DNA from: Artocarpus heterophyllus
Taxonomy: Eukaryota > Streptophyta > Magnoliopsida > Rosales > Moraceae
Length of the DNA stretch: 64,000 nt
Reading direction: 5' to 3'
NCBI GenBank assembly: GCA_025403435.1
Contig: CM046354.1
Location: forward strand, 25,082,728-25,146,727
The translations under genes and the position numbers were made by a program. This document shows positions 34,350-46,688 of this stretch, piece after piece. Under the pieces are notes generated by a model. The model was not told where the DNA came from and ran no database searches. It saw nothing but the letters and a program-made list of their open reading frames with translations. Position 1 is the stretch's first letter. Each line of letters begins with the position of its first letter.

Positions 34350-35239
34350 CCTAAGTCACATAAAGCTTTGTCACAATTATAAGAACCAATAGTGCAAGGT
34401 ATATGAAAACTCCCTGGATCTTTTAACTTGGGCAAAAACTTCTTGTGCAAGGTAGCACTGCACTTGTCATAAGTGCAACCGTCCCATGGTCTTTCAATTT
34501 CATCTTGTCAGGGAGCACCTACTTCTTAAACTTGGCATAACTAGGACTATGTGCTGAAGTTTTTGCAAAAGAAATGTTAACATGCAACCTCTTAAACACA
34601 TCAAGAAACTTAGCAAATTGTTCATCTAGCTTCTTCTTATGGAACCATTGAGGATATGGAACTAGTGTAATAAGAATAAGAGGATTGTCCAGGAGGGAAA
34701 AAGTGAAGGCTTTTTAGCCTCCATTGTTATCTCAGCTTTAATCTCATTTTCTTCTACTCGCTTTTTCTCATGTTGATTTTAGGATGGCTATGTTAAGGAT
34801 GAAGGTGCTGCAAGACCTTTTGGCCTTGGAATGTTAATTTCCTTCCCGCTCCTTAGTGCGATGGCGTTGCACTGCTCCTTTAGGTTTACTTTTGTGTCGC
34901 TTGGAAATTGCCTCCATTTTTGAGAATTTATTATGGTAGCTGATTGCCCAATTTACACTTCAAGAGTCTATATTATTGCACCCGTATGACCCATGTAAGT
35001 CTCAAGATTATCCAACTGCGATGTTAAACATGCCCAACCAATAGTGTAGGGTATATGAAAACTCCCTAGATCTTTTAACTTGGACAAAAGCTTGCTGTGC
35101 AAGATAGTACTGCACTCCTTAGTAAGTGCACCCATCTTATTCTCCTCTCCTTTAATTTCATCTTGTTGGAGAGCACCCACTTTATGAGCTTTGCATAGCT
35201 AAGAATTTGTACAAAAAGCTTCTACAAAAGGAATGTTAA
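34350..35239 (-). pseudogene. Gypsy gag-protease region, two tandem copies up to the DLGAS motif
   Basis: The minus-strand translation gives [20 protein letters not shown] followed by LCDLG at 34350, which is the aspartic protease active-site region of plant Gypsy elements. A second copy, KLKDLGSFHIPYTIG, is read at about 35180-35030. The motif DLGAS is cut after the second base of the Gly codon by a Copia LTR ending at 34349. The rest of the motif is found at 19533, with the target duplication CCTAA/TTAGG at 34350-34354 and 19533-19537. Stops and frameshifts occur throughout. Confidence 0.7.
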
Positions 35240-38200
35240 TGTAACGCCCTCTTACGGACGTCACAATAACCGTTACTTTCATCCTTGTTATAATTATTTA
35301 TAAGATAAACTATTTAAATTTAAACACAATTTGATAAACATATCTTAGGATCCATACATACAATTTTTTTTTTATATTCCAAATATTTCAAATCCTTTTT
35401 TTTTCATAGTTTATCAATTTTAAGTTAACAAAACCATAATTCAAATAAAATTTCAAAACAAACTTTAAAATCTATTTAAATAGTTTGGTAAACCAAACTT
35501 CTGTAAAATCAAAATAAATATAAAACAAGTCTTTTTACTTAATAGTGCGAAAATTTAAGTATTCAAAGAAATAAAAACATAGTTAAAAAAAATTATTCTT
35601 CCTTCGTGTTCTTCCATTTCCAATCCATCGTTCATAGTTCACACACCCGTCCTCGCCCTCTGCCTATTTCATAATCCTCTTACCTTTATCTGCAACATGA
35701 TTATAAATTAAGCAAACAAAAGCTTAGTAAGTACACTTTCCTATCTCACAACATAAAACATTTTATAAACATCTGTATAAAACATCATAATCATCATTAA
35801 CATAATAGTGCACTCGGCACAGTTTTATATAGAACATATCTTTCATTATCATTATCCATATTAAAAACTTCATTCATTTTATCTTTGGGGCCCAAGTGTT
35901 GCACCATAAACATCATCATCGTAGGCGCGCTGTCATGAAAGGAGAGGGGTAGTTAATCCCAAACCAAACATGACAAGTCCAACCTTTAGGACATTATAAA
36001 CATAAACATAGGGTGTGCAACACTTCATTAAGTGATACATATATATGGATATACTTTCAACATACCTCATCATTGAAACATTCGTTAAACTTTTTTGTTG
36101 CAACAAATGTTTTCATAAGAAAACAACATGTAAAAACAAACTTAAAAAATATCATACAACATGTCCTCAAAACTTTTTTGGTAAACTTTTATCATGTTGT
36201 AAGTAAGAATGTACTTACTTGTCATGCTTGCTTACTAAACCTTAACTTGGGTGACGTTGCTGCGATTTCTGGTGTGTTCGCTTTTTGGAGTGTTCATGTC
36301 AAACATTCATATTGACCATAAGTCACAAGCAATACTATTAGAAACATATAAACATCTCATACTATCATTAAACATCACTTTATCAAGTAATAATTCAAGA
36401 AGCACAAAATCACAATTTATGAACCTAGGGCATAACTCCCAAAAGTAGGCAGAATAACCTTTATTCACTTAAAAATGCATAATAATTTCATCTTAACACC
36501 AAATCAACTAAATTTAGTGACATTAGAAACTAGACTTAAAATCAAAGAATTTGATCTATTACACCCATGTTTTGACAATAATTTACATAGAGCAAAAGTT
36601 CTTGAAAATCAATCTAAATTTCAGGTCCATGTAAAACTATACAACTTTTAAAAATCATAACTATTTAAAGAAAACTCCGATTCAAGCAATTCAAAAGCCA
36701 AAAGAAAGCTAAAGATGTCTAGTATTTGAGAAAAAATATAAAAAAAATATACACAATGCAATACAGAATAAAAAATTATTGAAACACTACGGCTGTTAGG
36801 TGTTTGTATGAAAAGTAGGCTTAAGGCATAAAAAAAATTCAATACCAAATCATAACACAATAAAACCACAATTAAAATTGTAAACACATAATTAACATGA
36901 TACCAATTGATAATAAAATATATTCATAAAGATCCACATAATAAAATATGAAAATATATGATATCTCCAATCTAAGGTTTAATGAAAAGTTAATCAAAAC
37001 AACCAAATCAACTCTTTTCAATCACCAATTGACATGAAATACATATACTAAAAGAATCCATGTGATAATAGTAATAATTCTAATACTAACATAATACACC
37101 AAAACTATAACACATCCAAAAATTAGCTTATAAATTTTCAACAAGTCAAAACATGCATTAGAATTCAAAGACTAAATAAACTCTAATTACCTAAGCAGTG
37201 AGCAACGCACGATCACAAAATTCAAATAATTAAAATAAAATTACTTTAACCCTAAAATTTTTATGACAACCTAATAACATATATATACGGTACCACAAAA
37301 AGTCTCATTAGCAAATAAATTTGTTTAGCAATACAAATAGGTCACATAAACAAGAAGTCCCGAATTCACTAAATAGACAGCTATAAAAACCTATCTTAAA
37401 GAAAATTCAAGAACTCATAAAATATTCATCAAGTAACCACAAAATTTCCCAGATCATAACTTAACATACACATGAATATCTCTGTAAAATTTTGTTCAAA
37501 TCAAAGGTCGCTTGCCCCTTAAACATGGACTATACCTTTGTACAAAATACCGATCAGCAACAGTTTGGTCATGAATGGCATAGAATGAAAATTTAATATC
37601 TCAGCATAAAAAATTTCAAATAATGTGAAATTTTGAGGAATATCACATAACACATACATAAACATCATACTAAAATTTTAGAGCAAAGGAAATTTGTAGA
37701 CAAAGTTATGGGGGTCAGATTACAAAGGAAACAAAATTTTAGCAATAGTTTAGAATGAGTTTATTACTTCCAAAATGATTCTTCTCAATTCTCTTGAATT
37801 TATCTAAGTGAAAACCCTATATTTCATTCAATTGTTTGTAGAAAAATAAGAAAAAGAAGGGAAGAAAACGTGGAGAAGAAAGAGAGAGAGTTTAAGAAAA
37901 TTTTAGAGAGAGAGAATTTTTTTTTGGCTAGAAAGTAAGAGAATGAAGACTTTGGTGGCTTAAAGGTATATTTATAGGTTTATGAGAGAAAATGAATTAG
38001 ATGAGTGTAGAAAACCCTAATCTTAATCTAATTCAATTTCCCTTCTTTTTTTTTTCTTTTCTTTTTTTCCGTTTCATGCCATTGTTGTGATTTTTTTTTT
38101 ATAATATACGTAAACTTGTTAACTCCATAAAAAAATGCTACATATGTAATTATCATGGCATCATAAATGTTATAAAAATAAGAAAATATGCAATAAAATT

Positions 38201-38518
38201 TGTCATTATCAAGAATATAATTGTAGGCATACATACCCTAGAGCATTATAAAGATTATGATCATACAAACCCTAGAGCATTATAAAGATTATGAAATTTA
38301 AAGCAAGTTGAAACTCTTAAAAAAAAAGAATAAATACTTTAAGCTTATCATCATTTTTGACATGAACATTCTGAGTACATCGATCCACGAAGCCCTCACA
38401 TGTGACATTAATAAATAACAAGCTAATTTACTTATCATAAATAATAATAACACTAAAATATCACATTCTAAAGTTAAATTAACATAAGTGTCCATAGAAG
38501 AAAACGTCAGGCGTTATA
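35240..38518 (-). mobile_element. Chromovirus-like solo LTR 2, reverse orientation
   Basis: It begins TGTAACGCCC and ends GGCGTTATA (3279 bp), with the target duplication GTTAA at 35235-35239 and 38519-38523. Read in reverse it shares segments with solo LTR 1, for example the tract with GGTTTGGGATTA and GGCGCGC (35925-35975 against 32930-32980) and the AGTGTTGCACACCC tract. It is much more diverged and I did not see the palindrome arrays in it. It interrupts the Gypsy pre-protease region. Confidence 0.8.
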
Positions 38519-38523
38519 GTTAA

Positions 38524-39359
38524 TATGCAACTTCTTAAACACATCAAGAAACTTAACAAATTGTTTATCTAGCTTCTTCTTCTAGAACCATTAAGGATAT
38601 GGAAGTGGTGTACTAAAAATCAAAGGACTGTCTAGGAAGGAAAAAGTGAAAGGCTTTTTAGCCTTCATTGTTGCCAGAGCTTCAATCCTCTTTTCTTTTA
38701 CTCGTTCTTTCTCTTGTCGATTTTGGGATGGTTTGGTTAAGGATGATGGTGCTTCGAGAGCTTTTGGCCTTGGAATGTCAATTTCTTTCTCGCTCCTTAG
38801 TGTGATGGCATTGCACTACTCCTTTAAGTTCGCTTGGAAATTACCACCCTTGTTGAGAATTTATGGCGATAGCCAATTGCCCACTTTGCACTTCAAGGAA
38901 CTTCATTGTTACACTCATATCAATATTATCCAACTACACTTCATCCTTGTTAAATCACGCCCTTGTCCCACAATGAAGGTGCTTAAAAGATCCTCCAAAA
39001 ATGCTTCTTCTCACTTGATTGACTTTCAAAATTGGGAGGTGGTTGCAACACATTTTGATTATTACGATAAGACAAATTCTCATGGCTGCGAAGCCTCGGA
39101 TGATAGTAAGATGGCAAAGAATTAGATGGTAAGATGGCAAATAATTATCTCAGTAGTTAAAGTTCCTATTGTTCACAAATTGCACTTGTTCTAGAATTGT
39201 TTCAGCACATGGGCATTACATAACTGCTTGAAGTTAGACAGCTTTCTTCATTATAGGGCGCACGTTGGGTTATTGATAATTGTTAAAGGTTAGGCCTTCC
39301 AAAAGACTATTGCCTTGATCGGCAGTCTTTGACATAAGAGTACCTCCTGCAGCATTGTC
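38524..39359 (-). pseudogene. Gypsy gag 3' part and start of the pre-protease region (copy A)
   Basis: This is a decayed continuation of the minus-strand Gypsy. At 38640-38519 the translation resembles the pre-protease block of Athila/Tat elements (DNPLIF..P-YP...KKKLDKQF-KFLDVFKKLH), which continues at 35239 across the solo LTR 35240-38518. A second diverged copy of the same region lies at about 34360-35010, so this part of the element was tandemly duplicated. No usable frame is left; the long plus-strand reading frame over 38646-39125 is antisense to it. Confidence 0.6.
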
Positions 39360-39715
39360 AACAATGGTCCTAGTATGACCATTTAATCCACTGCAAAACA
39401 ACTAAACTTGAAACCAGTCTTGATATCCCTGTTGAGGCCATCTTCGAAGTGGGTCTTTAAAATGCCCCCAAGCCTCATAAAGTGGCTCAAAATCTTGTTG
39501 TTTGAAGGTTCTAATTTCGGTCCTCAATTAGGATGTCTTGGCAGTTTGAAAGAATTTTATAAGAAATTTCTAGCTCATCTCCTCCCATGTAGTAATGCTT
39601 CTAGGCCGCAAAGATTGCAACCATCCTCTAGCATTGTCCCTTAAAGAAAAAGGAAACAAATGGAGCCTAATTGTGTTCTCAGTAACATCATTTAACTTAA
39701 TTGTCCTAAGGTATA
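39360..39715 (-). pseudogene. Gypsy gag (Retrotrans_gag-type) domain remnant
   Basis: The minus-strand translation contains the familiar plant Gypsy capsid pattern: FPFSLRDNARGWLQSL, then SITTWEEM, FKQQDFEPLYEAWGHFK and WPQQGYQDWF. In the family this domain forms the particle core. It is interrupted by at least two in-frame stops (after TWEEMS and in a TAKTS stretch), so it is not functional. It is the most upstream recognisable part of the minus-strand Gypsy copy. The sequence to its right changes abruptly into AT-rich DNA upstream of the invertase gene. Confidence 0.75.
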
Positions 39716-41307
39716 CTTATATTATGTACCAAGACAAATTTTATTAAAAATTCTAACAAAAAGCATTTTTTTTTTTTTGTTAACGCTTCATAGATAGAGA
39801 AAACATATATTATTTTTTTAAAGTTCGAAGGGCATACTTTTATAAGGGCTATAGTTAAGGATAGATTTATATAATTAGTCCTTTTAAAAAAGTTTCTCAA
39901 AAACGCTATTTGCACTCCTTTTTTTTACTGCTAAAATTATTTTAGATTCATAATTTTATCTGCCACGCACAATATTTCCATGGGTTATTACATAATTATA
40001 CTTTATTGTTTAACTATATATCAGTCTCTCATTTTGTTTTCAGAGACTATGAAGAAATTATTTGGATTAAAAAAATTATTTCATTTTTATTATCATGAAG
40101 AGAAAAAATTAAGTAAAACAATATAAATACCCTTAAATAGTTATGAAAAATATTTTATAGATCTAAACATATAAAAAATGCTAAAAGAAAAATCAAATTT
40201 TAAAAAAACTTAAGTTTTATGATTTTTTTAAATGTTAAAATATATATATTTAAAAAATTTTTAAGAAAAAAAATATATTTTAAAAATAATTTTGTTGTAT
40301 ATTTTTATTTTATCTCAATGTTATTTTAGTCTAAAAATCTACAAAAGATAAGATCAAAACAAGTATTTTAAATTTAAAAAGACACCTTTTATAGTTTTTA
40401 AAATAAAAAAATACGTCCAAAAATATTTAAAACTTGAATGCATAATTATATTATTACACTACATTTTTATCCCAAGAATTTAAAAAAACAAAAAAGAAAA
40501 AGAAAGAGAAAAACTAGAGCCTCAAAAAATAGAGGGGGAAAAAGAGGGGTAAAAAATTCAACCGCATGAGTGGTGAAAAAGAGAAAAAAGAAAAGTGACA
40601 GACGTGGAATTTTCATCTATCTGTGATTTATTAATCTGATACGTCTGTTGATATGACGACCAAATTTCCTTCTGTCAGTTTCGTCTCAGAAATTATTTCC
40701 CTCTTTGCTTGTTATTATTATTATTATTATTATTCTTTAGCTTCTTTCTCAGATTTTCCTCCATTTTCTCTTCTGGCCACCCTGCAAATTGCTCTGCGTT
40801 TCTCATTTTCGTAAACAATTTTTTTTTCTTTTTTGGATTTTTAAAAGATATTTTTCTTTTGTTTTTGGTCTTAGTTTAATTAATCTATCTGCAATTTTGT
40901 CTCTTCTTTGGGGTTTCTTCCGCTAATGTAAAAACGTTCATTTCGTTATATAAGGTTGCTTTGTTATTTCTTTGTCGGGTACGAGCATGCATGAATTCGT
41001 AAATTGCTCTTCTTTCCTTGTTTGTAATGTTGGTAAAGAAAAAAAAAATCCTTGTTTCAAGTCTTTTGGCAAATTCTTAAACTTTGGCTTCTGGGTTTTA
41101 TTCAGATTGTATATCTGTGTTTATTCTTTTTTGACAGTCGAAATCGTACATTATTAACTCCAATATAAAAGAATGAAATATGTACGTTGTTATTGTGCGT
41201 TGGATATTTTTCTGATTTAAGGTGTATTATACAGGTCTCTGGAACTGCTTTGATTCCGCGTATATGAACGATTTGTAAATTTGGTACAAATCATTCTTCT
41301 GAGCCTA
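39716..41307 (+). promoter_or_regulatory. Upstream region and probable 5' UTR of the invertase gene
   Basis: No gene is seen. AT-rich up to about 40480, then purine-rich and pyrimidine-rich tracts. It contains an ACGTGG motif (40604-40609), a (TTA)n microsatellite at 40712-40734, and a CT-rich stretch typical of plant 5' UTRs (40735-40860). A 5' UTR intron is possible but not demonstrated. Confidence 0.4.
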
Positions 41308-42492
41308 ATGGGTTCTTCCGAAGGAGTTCTGCAAGTTTTTTCCAGTAGTGTAGCTCGCCCTTTTTTTCCTGACTCGTGTTTTGGAAAATTAAAATCTGAT
41401 TCAACACCCGCTTCAAAGTACTACATCAAATGTATAGACAAAAGGGTCTCAAAATGTACGCAACTTAGGAGCATTTCATTTGGAAATATGACAACTTGTC
41501 GTCCATGGCTCCAGAGTTGCAAGTGCCAACAGTCCGAAAGAGTTGGTGGGATAACCACAGACAATGTCAACGGAACATGGTTCATGGAGAGTGCGAAGAA
41601 TTTAAATACAATCAATGGTGTGGTGAATGGACCAAATCTTCTGGAGTTCGAAGATGTTTGGCAATCGAAACAGGAAAAAGAGGGTTTGGCATCTAATGTT
41701 ACTAATGGTGCACTAGTCAGAGACGAGTTTCGTAAGATTAGTGTCGATTCCATCGAGGATGAAGCATGGGATTTACTACGGGATTCTGTAGTTTACTACT
41801 GTGGCAGTCCTATTGGAACCGTTGCCGCAAATGACCCGACCAGCTCCAATGTTTTGAATTATGATCAGGTCTTCATCCGTGACTTCATACCTTCTGGTAT
41901 AGCTTTTTATTGAACGGGGAGTATGATATTGTTCGGAACTTCATCCTTCATACGCTTCAATTGCAGGTACCGCCATAATCCGAGATTTTATCCCCTTACA
42001 TATCTTTTTTGTTGACAACATGCAGAATCCTTCCGTGTATTGTTCAATTCTTCTGCTCATTTGCTTTCCTAATATGAAATATGACAACATATTGCATTCT
42101 TTTTTTTTTTAAAAAATTCTAAATACTTGGGAACCTTTTTTTTTTAAAAAAAAAAAAACAACATCAAAGTTTATTAATTTGAGAAAATAATTATTTACAA
42201 GCTATTCTGGATAATCTAATCTAAATACTTGGGAACCTTTCGTCTATATTTTTATTTGATTTAAGGGACATACTCTTTGTCTAGCTGCACATCATTCAAA
42301 ATTCTCACTTTCTCAATATCCATAATGGTGCTCTAGCACATCCATGTCCGAATGTAGTTCTAGTGCCTGTGTTTATATCAATTTTCAAGATGATATCCAC
42401 AAGATACGTCCTTTCAACAACATTGTTTGCTAGAGCTGTGGAGGATCATTATACTATACATACACTTTTGCTGGACGCCCATATTGTTACAG

Positions 42493-42750
42493 TAATAATT
42501 ATTTCACCATAAATGCGCATACAATAACTGAGACAATGCATTGCTGCTGCCTAACAATTGATGCCATACAATATGATACAAATGTGGTTCATTATGGCTT
42601 GCCAAGTTAAATCCTAACATTTTGTAGTAATGATTATTACACCATAAATACACATATAATAACCGAGAGCTGCTGCCTAACGAATGATGCCATACAATAT
42701 GATACAAATGTGGTTCATTATGGCATGCCAAGTTAAATCTTCACATTTTT
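42493..42750 (+). repeat. ~134-bp tandem duplication in invertase intron 1
   Basis: Units start at about 42493 and 42628; shared wording includes ATGCCATACAATATGATACA and GTGGTTCATTATGGC. The copies differ at scattered sites and by an indel. There is also a shorter repeat in the same intron (CTAAATACTTGGGAACCTTT at about 42118 and 42220). Confidence 0.75.
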
Positions 42751-44677
42751 TTACTTAAAAATTATTGTCATGGATGTTTATCATTATTTTCTGAGTTTGT
42801 TGTATCAATCAGTGCGCATTTCTTTCATGTTGCAGAGCTGGGAGAAAACAATGGACTGCTATAGTCCTGGTCAAGGATTGATGCCTGCTAGCTTCAAGGT
42901 TTGCACTGTTCCCTTGGATGGTGATGAGTCAGCAACAGAAGAAGTACTGGATCCGGACTTTGGGGAGGCAGCAATTGGCCGTGTTGCACCAGTTGATTCT
43001 GGTAAACAACTTACCAGATCAAGCGTTTTGAACAGAAAATATATGTTTGCATTAGTAGATATTTACAAATTTCTATATGCTTGTTATGAATTTCAGGATT
43101 GTGGTGGATTATTTTGTTATGCGCTTATGGAAAATGCTCGGGTGATCTTTCCGTTCAAGAGAGAGTTGATGTACAAACAGGCATTAAGATGATACTAAAG
43201 CTCTGTCTTGCTGATGGTTTTGATATGTTCCCTACATTGCTAGTGACGAATGGTTCTTGCATGATAGATCGCCGTCTAGGTATTCATGGACACCCTCTGG
43301 AAATCCAGGTAAATATTTTTTAAAAAATTATCATTCAACAATCTGGTTCCTTATTATTTCTTCCAAAGTTATCATTGACTACATGGCAATTGCATGAAGG
43401 AAATGTGACCAGGAAATTGTTAGTCAATGTTTTTCTTTTCACCTTTTCTCTGTGTTGTAACTCGAAAGTGCTGTGTAATTATTTTTGGGAAGAGAGTTGT
43501 AAGTAAATATGGGTAGTTTGGAAATTATCTGAAACCAGTTTAGGAATTTTACGTGAGAACATATATTTTAGTGGCAAAAAGAGAGTCTATAGAAGGTTCA
43601 TTGTGGAGTTGAATCTGGAAATATGATGAAGATGGAGAAGAGAATATCTAAAAAAGTTTGTGGATTTTGCAAAGTAAGTGGGAAAAACAAGTTTGCACAT
43701 ATTGCACTCAGCAGTCAGCCTGTCCTTAGTTTGTCTTAGCTATTTTTTGTCTTTCTTGTTCTTCTAGGCAGACATCCTGTCCTCTTAGAAGAGGCAACTT
43801 TTTTAACCAGCAAATTTGAATTGGTTAGTTCATGTACTGAGTTTTTCAGGTGTAAATGTTTTGCAAAAGAAAAAAAAAAGAAAAAAAGCTTTTGATTGAC
43901 TGGTCATGTAAACATTTATAGTACGTGCTCTTTTCTGTTTTTACCCCTATTTCCAAGTAAGTTACGAGAATCAAGCCTTATATTGTATTTCGTTCTTTCA
44001 GGCGCTCTTTTATTCAGCGTTACTTTGTGCACGTGAGATGCTTGCTCCAGAGGATGGATCAACTGATCTTATCCAAGCACTAAACAATCGTCTATTAGCG
44101 CTTTCATTCCACATCAGAGAGTATTTTGGGATTGACATGAAAAAACTGAATGAGATCTATCGTTACAAAACTGAAGAGTACTCATATGATGCAGTCAATA
44201 AGTTCAACGTTTACCCAGATCAGATTTCTCCTTGGTTGGTAGAGTGGATGCCCAACAAAGGGGTTACTTAATTGGAAACTTGCAACCAGCTCATATGGGT
44301 TTCCGATTCTTTTCTTTGGGAAACCTGTGGTCCATAATAAGCAGCCTTGCTAACATGAATCAGTCACATGCCATTTTGGATCTTATAGAGGCCAAATGGG
44401 CTGATTTAGTCGCTGACATGCCTTTAAAGATTTGTTATCCTGCTCTAGAAGGCATGGAGTGGCAGATCATAACAGGCAGCGATCCCAAGAACACGTAATG
44501 TTCTAAATTCGTGCAACTGCATCTCATCTTCACTTTGTTTCTTCTCTTAGTTTCACAGTTTTTTTGGTATCTGATGCAGCCCTTGGTCCTATCACAATGC
44601 TGGTTCTTGGCCGACTCTGCTGTGGCAGGTTAGTTATTTTAACATTATCTACTACTCATTTCATCGAAGGTTCTTGC

Positions 44678-46645
44678 TGTAGGAATTAAAACATGAAACG
44701 CAGCGGAAGGAACGGATCGTTGACAAACAAAAATTTTCTAAAAACTTTGTTCATCGGGAATAGATATATAATTTTAATTACAGAAAGTTTTAGGAATTTT
44801 TACTAACCTTTTGAAGACTATCAGGGTATCCTAGCTTTCCTCTTTGACACCACGATCTTCCAAACCAGGCCTCCACACCAATGGAAAGACGAGTGGGCGT
44901 CAAACTGCAAGAATGAATTATCCTCACACTTTTCTGAATCTGCTATGTACTCAACACATGAGATAGCAGACCTTTTTCTTTAGAGAAGAACTCTCAGTTT
45001 TTCTCTCTAAAAATTATGTAAATCAAAATTACTGAGATAACTGTTATCTCTCCCTTTTTATAACTGAGCCATTAGTAATTTTTCTTTCCTTTTCTTTTCC
45101 TTTCCTTTTTCTTCTTTTCTTTTCCGTTTTCCTGTTACCCGATTCTATTTTTTTCGGTAACACACACATGTATATATATGTAAAGTAAAGTTGCCGTGAA
45201 TGAGAGTTTGCCTTCTTCCTCTTTTTTTTTTTTTTTTTTTTTACTTTGACTTTGACTTTTTGACCGAATACATATATATATATATATGTGTGTGTTGGGG
45301 GGAAGCGTGAATCTCATTCACGGCTTTCCTTTTTTTTTTTTTAATTATAATATTATATTAATATATATATTAATATATTATAAAATCTTATATATATATA
45401 TATATATATATATCCAAATCTAAATTCAAAAATAAATCATATTTATTTAAGAATTGATTTTAACAATAATCAATTAATTAACTAATGCTCAGTTAAATGT
45501 GACAACATTTATCACATTACATTATGTGTCACAGAGAACATTTTTCTGTATCACGTTAATAATTCAAGTGTGAAAAATTAATTCAGAATTCAAAAATTCT
45601 AAATTAAACATGTATAATTCATTCTATGCAAAATCCAATATAGTGTTACAGAGGTGGTATTGGGGACCTATGGACCTATAACCCAAGCTCCAATAAATTT
45701 GACATTTAATTAAACTCTTTAATTAATGTGCCAAATTTATTAGTTTCAGTGTTACTCCACTAAAAACCTGAAACTGAACTCTTGAGATTATAGTAGAATT
45801 ACTCAAAGAAAATTAACGAGTAGTCCATTGATATAATCATTACATATAAGTCATTCCTCCACAAATAGTTCATAATAAGAGCTAGGTTCAATTTCCGTTC
45901 ACCTCTCTTATTACATCTTTATCCTTGAGTTCCAATAATTCTCTAATGAACAATTAATTCATAATCTTATTATGAACGAGCGCTCTACTGTTCAAACCTT
46001 GAATTATCACTCAAGAGAACTATTTTTCTAACTTCCATAGGGAAGGAATGGATTCCATATCTGTATAATATTATTCCCAGCCATTTATTACTTTATGTTT
46101 CCAAGATGCTAAGTTATAATCTGTGCTTAGACAAATCTTACCATGCAAGTCAAAAAACATAATGTAATAAATAGGAGTCTAATAAATACTCAGGATTAAA
46201 ACTGTCAAATATATGATCATCATAGTGATAAATTTGAATACTCTATTTGTAACAGATGATTATTAGAGATTCATAATTTATCTGGTCCAGTCCTATATAA
46301 TCTCATTATATAAAGTACCTCCAACCCAATGTCTCTACATTAATAGTCTGGATAATGACTATTCCATTTTAGATGAGATTGGACCGTACTTGTAATTTTT
46401 AATTAAAGATCCCAAACTTTAATTAATTATTACGGACTATTTAGATTATTATCTATAAATTTTATCCCCAAGCAAATAACACTTATATGCTAAATTTATA
46501 GTCACATAAATAATCATGGAATTTTCTTGATGTTTATAAATGTATTTATAATACATATAATCAACCAAAATAATAATAAATGTCATTTTATTTATTTATT
46601 AACAATATTTACAATGTCACAGCTTTTAGGGCACCAAACCCAACA
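44678..46645 (-). repeat. 3' LTR of the intronic Copia
   Basis: 1968 bp, minus orientation. It contains T-rich and (TA)n tracts at about 45220-45420. The polypurine tract (TCTCCCACTTGCCC on the plus strand) follows at 46647. Confidence 0.9.
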
Positions 46646-46688
46646 ATCTCCCACTTGCCCTAAAGCAGGTGAGACATGTCTCTAAGAC

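Larger units (their letters stand above)
16962..39715 (-). mobile_element. Host Ty3/Gypsy (Athila/Tat-like) element, fragmented by later insertions
   Basis: Read on the minus strand, gag (39715-39360), gag C-terminus and protease (39359-38524, then 35239-34350), the rest of protease (19533-19782, inverted, and 18940-18750) and a 3' noncoding tail (18559-16962) belong to one old Gypsy copy. The order is that of a single element once four insertions and one small inversion are removed. All reading frames are broken by stops and frameshifts. No reverse transcriptase, RNase H or integrase is seen between protease and tail, so pol appears deleted. The left end lies beyond the Copia LTR that ends at 16961; no 5' LTR was recognised right of 39715. 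Lineage is inferred from the protease and gag wording and from the tail, not from RT. Confidence 0.75.

Noticed and set aside
38646..39125. A 159-codon plus-strand frame
   Set aside because: It is antisense to the decayed Gypsy gag-protease region, and the minus strand explains the sequence.
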